Shown here in pieces: positions 6,460 through 16,189 of a DNA stretch of 23,393 nucleotides. Source of the DNA: Didymodactylos carnosus. Taxonomy: Eukaryota; Rotifera; Eurotatoria; Philodinida; Philodinidae. The stretch covers positions 1-23,393 of the forward strand of contig CAJNOQ010002628.1 of assembly GCA_905250885.1 (NCBI GenBank). The letters run 5' to 3'. The translations under genes and the position numbers were made by a program. The first letter of the stretch is position 1. Each line of letters starts with the position of its first letter. Below the pieces are notes generated by a model. That model had not been told where the DNA came from, did no database searches, and saw only the letters and a list, made by a program, of their open reading frames with translations.

Positions 6460-8929
6460 ACTTAGCTATATTATCGCGACTGCTCTTCTGTCGATCTGGC
6501 CGATCTGCATCGGTTTATTTCTAAAAATGTTTTCAAGTTTTGGAAGGTTTATAGTCGAATAAAAATTAAACGATAAAGTATATTACGAAAAGACTACATT
6601 TCTGAATTTCAGAACACAGCTTATTATTATATTTCATAAATTTATACTCTTTTTTTTTCCATTTGGCAACGTTGTTAAAAAAAATAATATTTCATTCTAC
6701 CACACAGTTTATTTAAAAATACATAACTTTTCACAGGTTGATTATTACGCTTAAATCGGACGGTTTTCACTGATTTTTTGCCGATTTATTCGAGCCTCTC
6801 AACTGATCGGTTACCGACCGATCCAACCAGTTCCAACTCTGATTGGTATCATATCCAAACAACACATAAGGCTGATGTGGATTTAGCAGCAATATTTAGT
6901 GACAAAATCAAATCGAAATAGTTAGAATATCTAAAAGACAAACTAGAATGTAAAAACGATATAATTTTTCGTTGAATTTTTTCAATTTTTCATTGTTTTC
7001 TTTTAAAAATAAATTACATGAAAAGTAAAATATCTTGTTCATATTGAAAATAAAAATTATTGTTGTTATTGTATCCTTTATCTGGTGGAAGAACGCTCTG
7101 TTTCCATTTTTCAATTTGATAATAGATTAAAGTTCAGCGGCTTTCATACTAAAACAAGTTTTGAGTTAGATCTTCTCAAATTATTTGCACAACTGAATAT
7201 ATTAAATTTATATATGGCCAAAATTGTCAGTTTTGATCTGCAGAAATGTGTTTGTTTGTTCGCATTAGCGAAAAAGTAAGTATCACGACTAGCTACGTCA
7301 GTGACTATTGATAGATATGTGTCAACTTATTTCAATATTTATTTCAACTTTGGATTGATTGATTAACTCTCATTTATATCTCAAACTCATTTTTCATTGT
7401 CAAACTGTAATGAATGTTGCCAATTTCGACGAGAAAAGACTGCTGTAAGAATCTTTTTGTCAATTAAAAAACAATTCATATTCTAAATTTTTTTTCGAAA
7501 ATAATGACTACTACTGTTAATCTAAGTTTCTTGACATAACAGTTGTATTATTCTGCCATATTTGTTATCTTTTTTTTTGCATCTTGCATTATATTTGATT
7601 ATCGCGAGACTTCATATTGAAATGAACAATCATGAGTTAACTATTTTCTTCGTTCTTGTTAATGAACTTCATTTGGTAATAGAACAATGATTTCATCTTA
7701 ACAAAAACTATGACATTCTAATAGAATAAAAGTTCTAGTTTTGAGATAATACTATTATGTTGATTTATGAAGAATATTTACGTCGTTGTATATACTATAA
7801 ACATTATTCCCTAACGAATAAAATTGAAATTATTTAAGTTGTTATATTGATTAATCATTTAATTAGTTTTGCATATTTTTATGCACTGGAATGTATCAAA
7901 ATTCTGTATCATATGTTTTTTAATTACTAACCTCTTCTTTTCTTTGATTGAGATAATTCGTTTATTGTATTAGGATAACTGATATATTAATAACCAAAAG
8001 AAAGAAAAACCATTCGAAAATGTGGTAAAAGCGCAAAAGAAGATAAAATTTGTGCATGTAGTTGTTTATAGTTCTCCAAATAAAACTCCTGTCAGTAGGC
8101 TATTAATTATAATAAGAAACAGATAAAGAAAATAGTTTGTAGTTTTCTTTTCTTGTTTAAGAAAATTTTTCTGTATCTCTCACTCTTCTTCAACATAAAA
8201 CATATTTTTGACATTTTAAAAGTCATTTTTTTATTTCGTTAACTTAAATATACTTGAAATATTGAAAACTAAGTTTCAATTAATCGCTTTGACAGGAGAA
8301 ATGACTGCATGTTTAGTTCAGTTGTATCCTATAATTTGATATTTTCAAAGCGTTACAATGCATACTATTTAACCAAAAACAACCGATTTCTTTTCATTAA
8401 CAGACATAGTATTTTCAACTCTACCAGAAGTCCATTCACCAGTAGTTGTTTTTAAACATGATGCCCCCTCATTCTAGTGTATCGAATTATTATGCACATA
8501 TTCAAGACAGAAAAAACATCTGTCCAACTATATATATCTTGTTCTATTGTGAATATAACGTCACAAAAGTGTCCAACAACAAATGACGACTTACTTGATA
8601 AAAGATCATCATTTCTACCATCAAGATGATTAACAATATTAATGGCATACAACAAATTTTCTTTTCTCTCTGTCTCTCTCTCTCTTCTTTCTGATACCAT
8701 CAAAGTAAAGGGGGGGCTAGTTTACTAATATCCTTCTAGAATAAAAGAAAATTATCATCTTCATCCACCGCACAATGTTTATTCATACTTTCTTCGTCTT
8801 TTTCTTCTGATACATTCATTACACATAGTATATTTAACAAACAGATATATAAATAGTGCGGTGTACTAGTTTCATATTGTACTTTTACAGAAAATCGTTC
8901 TACTTTTCACTATTTATAAAATCAAAAAA
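6460..8929. other. long intergenic region
   Basis: 2.5 kb of AT-rich DNA with no frame that reads as protein. A short palindrome, GATCGGTTACCGACCGATC, lies at about 6808-6828. The last ~300 bp presumably holds the promoter of the EF-hand gene, but no TATA box or initiator can be assigned with confidence. Confidence 0.45.
8664..8690. repeat. CT-rich simple repeat
   Basis: Imperfect (TC)n run TCTCTCTGTCTCTCTCTCTC, about 240 bp upstream of the EF-hand gene start. Confidence 0.7.
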
Positions 8930-9830
8930 ATGCCACGTGATAATATTCCAAAACAATCACTTAGAAAACTTCAACAATTTTTCACAAAGACGCTAGGTAA
9001 GAAGCTGCAATAACAATAATGACAAAGAAATATCAATCATGTGGTGAACTTGTCTGATGTTCAATTTTTTCATAGATACAAATAATGATGGTCTCGTCAA
9101 TTGGACTGATTTTGAAGCAGCTATTGAAGTGAGTGCTTTAGAGTGTCATTGTATTTGAAACAAATTTATTTACCAATTTTGTTATTTTTATATAGTCAAT
9201 CGTACCACAAGAAGATGCAACGCGCAATGCTCGTTTGAAAGTTTTAAGAAAACGATTAGAACAACATTTTCAAAAATATTTTTGGGATTTATGTGCTGTT
9301 GGTGATGCGAATAAAGACGGAAACATTGATTTAGGTCAATTGAAATAAGACTGAGCTTAACTTTTTCATCTTTCATTATTATTTTTGTTTTAAGACGAAT
9401 GGTTAGATGTTATGAACGATATCATTCGAGGATTAAAAGAAAAAAATGAATTTCCAGAATGGTATGAAGGATTACATAAGGCGTTGTATAGAGCAACAGA
9501 ATTTTTAGGTATGTGAGCGAGTATATCGTTGAAGAGAAAAAAACACTGTTGTTAATCTTCTATAGACGAACGTGCAATAACGAAAGATGAATTTGCTAGT
9601 ATGCTCATATCATGGGATATTGAGGAAGAAGCAGGTTTGTACACAAAAAATTTAATATCAGAATCTTCGTTTGATATGAACTTATTTTTTTTATAGCTGG
9701 CAAAGCGTACGACTTTATTACGGACAATGGTAAAAAAACAATGGATTACAATTTATTTTCGGAATTTATGAAAAAATTTTTCTTAAATGATACTGTGAAT
9801 CATCCACTTAATCTTGGCTTGGATAAATAA
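8930..9830 (+). CDS. Calexcitin/sarcoplasmic-type EF-hand calcium-binding protein
   Basis: Six exons: 8930-8996, 9076-9128, 9196-9334, 9395-9508, 9566-9634 and 9697-9830. They join in frame to 191 residues, with GT-AG introns of 57-79 bp. Loop 1 is DTNNDGLVNWTD (residues 23-34) and loop 2 is DANKDGNIDLDE (77-88); the second is a canonical EF-hand with all ligand positions and a Glu at position 12. Two further pseudo-hands follow. One near 123-134 (FLDERAITKDEF) is shortened. One at 157-168 (DNGKKTMDYNLF) lacks the position-12 acid. This four-hand layout with degenerate C-terminal loops, about 190 residues long, fits the calexcitin/sarcoplasmic calcium-binding family, cytosolic Ca2+ buffers or sensors. 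There is no signal peptide or membrane segment. The start is the first ATG, after an A-rich leader (AAAAAAATG). Exact subfamily is uncertain. Confidence 0.88.
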
Positions 9831-11154
9831 TTTATATATTACACAGGAACGCGTATGAGTGAAAAATTGAAACATATTACTATTTTTATTAATACTATTA
9901 TACTTTCACATTCATTTTGCTGTATCTATTCGAATTCGTTTCTTAATAAAGGACAGAAAAAGGAAGCGTCATCTTGTATTTATCTTCTCTCTAGGTCAAG
10001 TTCAAGGTCATGTAAATTAATGTTTTCTGTTGCAAACAACAATTATTTTTGATTAAAACGTTTTACTAGCTTAAGCGATCTGATGAAAAGTTTAATTACA
10101 AAGCCGCAACACAGCAGCATCATGAAGAAAATTTAATATAAAATAGTGTGTCCTTCGGAAAACAATGGCAATGGAGGCAAAAGTTTCTATCGATCTTCTG
10201 AAGGTATTGATTGAATTCGCTGTCTAGTCATCAGATTAACAATCTCTATCAGTAGGCGAACAAATCGTAATATAGTATAGTCATTTCTTCTATCATGAAT
10301 CATTACCTAAACTGTTTGTATAGAACCGTCTTCTCAATCCAATAATCTCAGCACTATAATTCTTAAAACAGTAGTCTATATCTAATGGGAAATTCACATT
10401 TTTACGCATACAGTCGTTATGAGTGGTTTTTCAAATTGATATTTATATTCTTCGTCTTATCATGCAAGATATGCACACAATAGAATGCCGTAGAATTAGA
10501 AGAGAGAGAGATTAAAACAGGTACCAGATGTAGACTACATCATAGTGTATAGAACATTTCTTTTTTTAAATTATTACTCAATGTTCATCTATAATGAAAA
10601 CAAAATAAGTAAAACTATAGTGTCTCTACAACAAGCTGCGGCATGAATTAGTGCTCATTTGTTCAATATAGACTTGCTTCATGATATTGAACAACATTTG
10701 TACATTGCTGATATAATATATTCTTTTCTGTCTCAACTGAGAATGAACATCAACTGTGTTCACTAATAATCATTTAAACAAACTGTTACTGATGGGAGGG
10801 AAAAGCAAAGGTATTAGATCTGTTTGAAACTTTTGTTCAATTAGGTAAAATCTCCTCAAATATTGGATGTGTTCAGAATAATCTTGACGAATCAGTGTGG
10901 TAAGATGATTGTTTGTATTTTCATCACAAAAACTTTTTTCCATCGACTAAAATCAGAGAAAAGAGAGTATCTTTAACGAAAAATTGAGTACTTTAACTAT
11001 CAATTTAAAGACTGCTGAACGGGTTTAAATATTGGAATTGAAAAATTATAGCGCTCTTCAGTAGTACAAGGCTAAAGTCATTACTACGTCTGACTGTACC
11101 GTAAAGCCTGTACAGTAAACTAAATACTGTTAACGTCTCTTCTCTCACTACCAT

Positions 11155-11176
11155 ACACACACACACACGCACACAC
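11155..11176. repeat. (AC)n microsatellite
   Basis: About 11 AC units with one CG interruption (ACACACGCACACAC). Confidence 0.8.
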
Positions 11177-11384
11177 GTAGAGTGTTCATTGGTCATAAAT
11201 CATTATATTAACTTGTTCTCATAGTATTAAATATAAACGCTTTGAATAGATTATATTCTCTTTCTTTCACACAATAGAACTTTATACACCATAACGCAGT
11301 ATGTACTAGTTCTAAATGCCATAAAATTCTTAATCGAAAAATAATATCATGAGCACATAATATATCTTAAATGAAAAAGAAAGT

Positions 11385-11401
11385 GAGAGAGAGAGAGAGA
11401 C
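11385..11401. repeat. (GA)n microsatellite
   Basis: Eight perfect GA units, followed by CAGTGTGTATGTATATATGA. Confidence 0.8.
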
Positions 11402-11833
11402 AGTGTGTATGTATATATGATATAGATGTATCAAAAAGTTCACTATATATTGTTCAAAGTTATTCGTTTTTTATTAATCTCATTTTTGAAGAATATTCTA
11501 CATAGTGTCAATGAAAGACACAACTTTCATTTATTTTATTTTGTTTTTTCAAGTTGTTTGAAGGAGATACTTAAACATAAAACATATTGACATTTGTGTG
11601 TTGATGTCTGATTTAAAAAGACATTCGATTCTACTAAAACCTCATTAACATTATGTAAGTACTGTTAAACGGAAAAAAATAATAATTTATTCTTTGACCA
11701 ATCATTCTATCAAAATAGACACCACTTGTCGATTTTATTAATCAAACTTGAGAAGAATCGAATATAATAGCATCGTCCATTCTGATAAATTATATCTATT
11801 CTCTAACAAACAGTAGTAGAAATAATAAAAACG

Positions 11834-11949
11834 GTAAGTTTCTAAACAGTAACAAAATAGTTGAGCTTAGATAGATATATCAGTCGCCATAAACATATTA
11901 CAGCTCATATTTTTTACTCCAATTGTTAAAAAAACTTTTTTTTCTCCAG
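11834..11949 (+). other. probable 5'UTR intron of the 11966 gene
   Basis: A strong donor, ACG|GTAAGT, at 11834 pairs naturally with a pyrimidine-rich acceptor, TTTTTTTTTCTCCAG, ending at 11949. That acceptor lies 16 bp before the ATG. The 116-bp size is somewhat longer than the coding introns in the window. If correct, the gene's coding part is intronless but its transcript is spliced. The acceptor could alternatively receive a trans-spliced leader. Confidence 0.45.
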
Positions 11950-11965
11950 TTTTCTAGTATAAACA

Positions 11966-13312
11966 ATGACGCTATCAGTATTCAAATCTTGGATGGTTTT
12001 ATTAATGTTTATTCTCTCTCATTCTTTATCATCATCAACCGTTACAATTGAAAATATAACATATTTAGAAAATTGTTATTTTTCTAAATTGGACTATGAT
12101 AATAATTTAAATACTCATTTCGATTCACCTTATTCGATATCAATTCAAGCCATCTACTCATTGTTTACGCATAATCAACTAGTCATACCCGGTCAAATAT
12201 ATAAATCATTAGCAGTCATACCATTTCTAGTCAAATGTTCTAATTATTACAATATATCAAAAACATATTTACCATTTACATCGTGTTTATATGCAATTAT
12301 TGATCGAAATATAAAACTTTCTAATCATGAATATACTCGTACATTACTTGAATTAAAACAAATTGAGTCATGGAATGATGACGTACCTATTTTATATCTT
12401 GGTGAAAATCGTCTTCTATTATGTAATTGTTCATTTCAATCTAATAATCATGTGTATCAATTATCATCTAGTCAAATATTTTCATTGAAAATTGAATTTG
12501 AAGCACCAGTGAATCAAACATGTTCAATAACAACAAAAAAACATAATAAATGTAATTCAAAAACATCCTATTGTCAAAATGGTCAATGTCAATGTCGTAT
12601 AGGAACCATTATGAGGTCAATAATAAATAATGATAATAAAATAAAACAATCTTATTGTATTGACAATTCAAATTGTACACTAGATCATTTTCGTTGTATA
12701 CAATGGTGTAATGATCGAGAGTTACCATCACTCTGTCAATGTCTAAATGGAAGTTTAAACGTGCAATATTCTTGTCAATTAACTCTCGATGGATTATGCG
12801 ATAATATCAGTTATTGTTCTCCGGCTACAATATGCAATGGAACACATTGTATCCAAAGAAAACACTTAAATAAAATTAAAATATTTTGGAATATTATAGC
12901 CACATTAAAATTTACATTGATTATCATCACATTAATTATTGTCTTTTTTTGTGTCTTATTTTTATGTTTTATTCATCATAATTTTTTTTCAACAAAACAT
13001 CGAAAAAGCAATAATTCGTTACTGTCAAAAACACTTCCGTTCGAAAATAATTACACTACATCATCCTTATTTAATCATTGTACTAGTAATATTTCAACGA
13101 GAACCGATTCAACAAGAGCAGATAGTGATGACATAAATTCATGGTCAGAAAAAAGCAAAATATATCAGATAACGGATTATTTCTATTTAAATAGTAAATT
13201 GGTAGGCATCAGTGAAAAGATGAATACATCGTACAATGGTAAAGATAGTGGTGAATTTTATCCAAAAGTTATTGGACGATTAGATACTGGAGATATTTTA
13301 ATTTCAGTGTAA
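11966..13312 (+). CDS. Type I membrane protein with Cys-rich (EGF/EB-like) ectodomain
   Basis: A single 448-codon exon; ATG context AAACAATGA. Residues 1-23 form a hydrophobic signal peptide (VLLMFILSHSLSSS). The ectodomain has a Cys-poor part (24-185) and a Cys-rich part (186-296) with spacings such as CQNGQCQC and CIDNSNC, resembling EGF-like or EB modules without matching one cleanly. N-glycosylation sequons are frequent (for example N30, N96, N154, N183, N236, N261, N280, N291). A transmembrane helix at about 312-337 (IIATLKFTLIIITLIIVFFC) is followed by basic HHNFFSTKHRKSNN and a ~110-residue Ser/Thr/Asp-rich cytoplasmic tail without a kinase or other catalytic domain. It is likely a surface receptor or adhesion protein; ligand and family are unknown. 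The lack of coding introns contrasts with its neighbours and could indicate a retrocopy or lineage-specific origin. Confidence 0.85.
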   Translation: MTLSVFKSWMVLLMFILSHSLSSSTVTIENITYLENCYFSKLDYDNNLNTHFDSPYSISIQAIYSLFTHNQLVIPGQIYKSLAVIPFLVKCSNYYNISKTYLPFTSCLYAIIDRNIKLSNHEYTRTLLELKQIESWNDDVPILYLGENRLLLCNCSFQSNNHVYQLSSSQIFSLKIEFEAPVNQTCSITTKKHNKCNSKTSYCQNGQCQCRIGTIMRSIINNDNKIKQSYCIDNSNCTLDHFRCIQWCNDRELPSLCQCLNGSLNVQYSCQLTLDGLCDNISYCSPATICNGTHCIQRKHLNKIKIFWNIIATLKFTLIIITLIIVFFCVLFLCFIHHNFFSTKHRKSNNSLLSKTLPFENNYTTSSLFNHCTSNISTRTDSTRADSDDINSWSEKSKIYQITDYFYLNSKLVGISEKMNTSYNGKDSGEFYPKVIGRLDTGDILISV

Positions 13313-13323
13313 ATTTTTTTCAG

Positions 13324-13329
13324 AATAAA
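13324..13329 (+). promoter_or_regulatory. polyadenylation signal AATAAA
   Basis: Canonical hexamer 12 bp after the stop of the membrane-protein gene. Another AATAAA follows at about 13444, so the exact cleavage site is open. Confidence 0.5.
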
Positions 13330-13510
13330 TGTTATGTTCATAAGAAAAACAAAGATTTTATGTTTTAATATGCTGGAAAACTGTTATCTAATTGATTTTC
13401 GATGTCTTGGAAGAATATTTCCAAATCTTCAGCATAAACTTTGAATAAAGCAACGTGACAATTGTTACTACAGATATAAGAGTTTTCTTTTATTAGAAAT
13501 GCTGTTCTTC

Positions 13511-13538
13511 CGCGCCCTCACAGTGTTACTGTAGCGCG
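13511..13538. repeat. GC-rich hairpin between membrane-protein gene and MANF
   Basis: CGCGC...ACAGT-gtt-ACTGT..GCGCG forms nested stems in otherwise AT-rich DNA. A second imperfect inverted repeat (GTTCA...CGAATT / AATTCG...TGAAC) lies at about 13583-13638. They sit 140-270 bp upstream of the MANF start. Their function is unknown; a small decayed MITE or a regulatory site are both possible. Confidence 0.4.
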
Positions 13539-13776
13539 AGAACTTAATATACCATCGATAAAAAAAGAATTTTTATTCGCTGTTCATCTGGACGAATTGA
13601 AATTTGACAACAGTTGAATTCGTAAAAGCTGAACAACTGCGTGTCAAAATTCTAATATACATGATTAAATTTTAAAACCATACACGACTGTGTGCACCTT
13701 TTTCTGTTTGAAAGATAAGTTTCGCTAGCTACCATCAGTGTTTCAAAGAAACAAGTGTGTGTGTTTTATAACAAAG

Positions 13777-14573
13777 ATGCAAATTCAACTTATAATCGTT
13801 TTATTATTTTTATCCACAACCGTAACATTATCGAAAAAAGTTGATGAACAACAGTGTGAAGGTGAGTCGGTTACTCCTATTTTTCTCACATTCTAAAGTG
13901 AATCATGTTATTTTAAATTTTAGTTTGTGTGAAAACCATTACAGTATTTGCAAATACTTTGAGTGAAAATGACAAGTCAAAACCTGAAAATATCGAAAAA
14001 GCGTTCAAAAATTATTGTAGCAAAGTAAAAGTCGATTCTAAAGAACATCGATTGGTAAGCAGAATATAACGTTGATTGAGATGGTAACTAATCATTTTTA
14101 TTTTATTTTATTTTTCAAGTGTTATTATATCGGAGGTTTGGAAACGTCCGCTACCTATGCGATACCCGATGTTTCTAAACCGTAAGTTTTTTTTGAGTTA
14201 TTTGTTTCTTTCAGTCGTAGATATTTTTGTTTTGTTTTTTAGACTCAGTTGGGGTATTCCTATTGAAAAAATATGTCGTGAACGTTTATTCAAAAGTAAT
14301 CCACAGATATGTGATTTAAAATACGGTAAGTATTTCTAGTAAGATTTTAAATACTTTAATATGAAGTGTTTTTTATGATCCGCTTTATTTTTAGAACGTG
14401 AAATTGATTGGAATGCTATTGATTTGAATAAACTTAAAGTAAGAAAGTTGAAAGAAATTTTAAGTGATTGGGGTGAACCATCCGATTTCATTGAGAAATC
14501 AGAATTTATTAAAAAAATTAATGAAGTTAAATCAAAATATATTGGAAAACAATCAAATAATAAAGATCTATGA
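13777..14573 (+). CDS. MANF: MANF/CDNF family neurotrophic factor (ARMET)
   Basis: Five exons: 13777-13861, 13924-14054, 14120-14181, 14243-14325 and 14395-14573. They encode 179 residues, with introns of 61-69 bp. Residues 1-~19 are a signal peptide ([17 protein letters not shown]). The saposin-like N-domain carries all six cysteines (C27, C30, C60, C73, C104, C116) and the hallmark strings [24 protein letters not shown] and QICDLKYE. The SAP-like C-domain follows ([18 protein letters not shown]). In known MANF/CDNF a CXXC motif comes directly after DWGE. Here the loop is PSDFI, one residue shorter and with no cysteine. The protein ends NKDL, a KDEL-like tail. Family role: an ER-resident, stress-induced secreted protein that binds BiP/GRP78 and protects cells during ER stress. 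Its single copy and intact reading frame suggest it is functional. Confidence 0.95.
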
Positions 14574-14589
14574 TATTTTAGTCTTTATT

Positions 14590-14595
14590 AATAAA
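14590..14595 (+). promoter_or_regulatory. polyadenylation signal AATAAA for MANF
   Basis: Canonical hexamer 17 bp after the MANF stop codon, in a T-rich context. Confidence 0.6.
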
Positions 14596-14599
14596 TTAT

Positions 14600-15302
14600 T
14601 TTTTATTTATTTCTTTATTTACATATTTATAAATGCTAGTCAAAGTCTCGTTATTTCCAATTTTCTCTATTCATTTATTTATTTATCTATATTTGAGAAA
14701 AATCGTCCACCGATCAACAGAAAATATCAGAGAATACAGATAAACTAAATTTCTATGAAATATCTGATACACCACCGTTTGACTATTTATTATGTATTAG
14801 TGTCCTGTCTTATAGAATGTTTTTGTCATATAAAGCGAGCAACAGAAGACAATTCCTTGCGCATATTTTTTCGCTTTCATCCTGTATGCTTTGTAGTATA
14901 ATGTACTACATCTGCTTTCTTCGCGAGTAAATTAATTGTTCGTCAAATATTTGTTTCTTTTTTTTGCTACTTGTCGCATGTGTTCATAGGTTTTATTTAT
15001 TTTTAATTCAATGTTAATATCGCATTTGTTTTGTTCTTATATCTAGGAAAATTATTGTTTGGTTTGTTTTTTCTTTTCAATGTTATTTGTTTCTTTTTGT
15101 TTTGTTGTTTACGAAACCAAGTAAAATTTAACAGATAAACAGATATTGTTCGTGTTATGTCATGAAGACATAAGAACGTCATATGTGTAGAAATGTCACT
15201 ATTCTTTGTTCGTCATGTTCTTTTTTATTCTTCTTACGTTATTTGATGTCCTGTACTACTGACGTCATTACTCTTTCCATCTGTTTCTCGTACTATAGAT
15301 CG
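14600..15302. other. intergenic, T-rich
   Basis: Strongly T-rich on the plus strand (TTTATTTATTTATC-type runs at 14600-14700 and T-runs at 14950-15110). No gene, RNA or clear repeat recognised. Confidence 0.45.
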
Positions 15303-15542
15303 TTAACTAAAACAGCACTAAAGTCCCTATTGTCGTCCAATATTGGTACCTAGTTACTGAATAACAAGGCTAGTAATGACTAGAAAAGCTTGTTTTTTTT
15401 GGCACATCCTTGACGGCGTAGTTTTTTTTCATATGAAAGGTAGTTTTAACAAGTACTTATCAGTTTCAATTTTTCACAATATATTCAGTAACTAGGTACC
15501 AATATGCGATGGCAATAGGGACTTTAGTGCTGTTTTAGTTAA
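15303..15542. mobile_element. TTAA-flanked MITE (232 bp, 15307-15538), piggyBac-like
   Basis: TTAA at 15303-15306 and 15539-15542 brackets an element with terminal inverted repeats of about 56 bp. The left end is CTAAAACAGCACTAAAGTCC and the right end is its exact complement. The arms continue through TATTGGTACCTAGTTACTGA with only a few differences. A TTAA duplication is typical of piggyBac elements, but the terminus CTAAAAC is not the usual CCY start, so another TTAA/TA-targeting family is possible. The ~118-bp interior holds T-runs and no coding capacity. Confidence 0.8.
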
Positions 15543-16048
15543 AGGCCTATAGTGGTACAAAGGTGTACGAACGTCACGTCCGTGACGCTGGAGTTGCCCA
15601 TATCAATAGCTGTGTTTTCATGTGATTATTTGGATTATTAGTTCATGACAAATAAAGTGATAGAAACTATTCAAGTTTATATTTGGGAACATAACAGTTC
15701 GAAAAGGTTGTTCTAACTGTTGATTAGTTGAAAATTTTCCAGTAAAAATTCGCTTAGTCATTATGACAAGATACTATCCCCATGTATATCTCCGAAATTT
15801 CAATATAATATGTTATACATAGTAAAATGGAGCACATTGATCACAAATATGATCATTTTATCTGTTGCTATCGGACGATTGCCAAGCTAGATAAGTTTCT
15901 AAATATTACAGCAGCTTATGGATATGATTGCTTTTTATATATTCAATATGGAACACAAAAATATATACTTCATTTGCGTTTCTCATTTTTTTTCTCTAAT
16001 TTTTAGAAACAGTGCCTTCTTATCCTATGTGCTAATTGTGCTATAGCA
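15543..16048. other. intergenic
   Basis: Contains a compact hairpin, CGTCAC-gtcc-GTGACG, at 15572-15587, shortly after the TTAA element. A 14-bp perfect palindrome, TGTGCTATAGCACA, lies at about 16037-16051. No gene seen. Confidence 0.45.
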
Positions 16049-16185
16049 CAGGAGCCCGGCTGACTCAGGGGCCCAATCGAACGGCTTAAGCCTTGCATTT
16101 TGTTATTATTAAAAAAAATACAAATTGATGTGTTGAAAACGTTAATGTTCAGCACGGGGGCCACAAATTTCTTAAATCGGCTCTG
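16049..16185. mobile_element. possible short hAT-like MITE (137 bp)
   Basis: The ends read CAGGAGCCCGGCTGACTCAG and the complement of CAGAGCCGATTTAAGAAATT. Both ends carry GGGGCC-type blocks further in. CAG-GGCC-like termini are common in hAT elements. The termini match only loosely, and the flanking 8-mers (CTATAGCA, TTTAGAAA) do not form a convincing duplication, so this may be an old decayed copy. The plus strand is locally GC-rich against the AT-rich background. Confidence 0.35.
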
Positions 16186-16189
16186 TTTA

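Larger units (their letters stand above)
9831..11833. other. intergenic region
   Basis: 2 kb without a supported gene. A 65-codon plus frame just after the EF-hand gene (9855-10052) is probably 3' flank. No canonical AATAAA was seen immediately after the 9830 stop. Simple repeats are listed separately. Confidence 0.45.

Noticed and set aside
6808-6828. Palindrome GATCGGTTACCGACCGATC as an operator or element end
   Set aside because: It is a single copy with no partner repeat or gene nearby; chance cannot be excluded.
14157-14748. Separate plus frames over MANF exons and 3' flank
   Set aside because: They read through introns or out of frame; the five-exon MANF model accounts for the coding signal.
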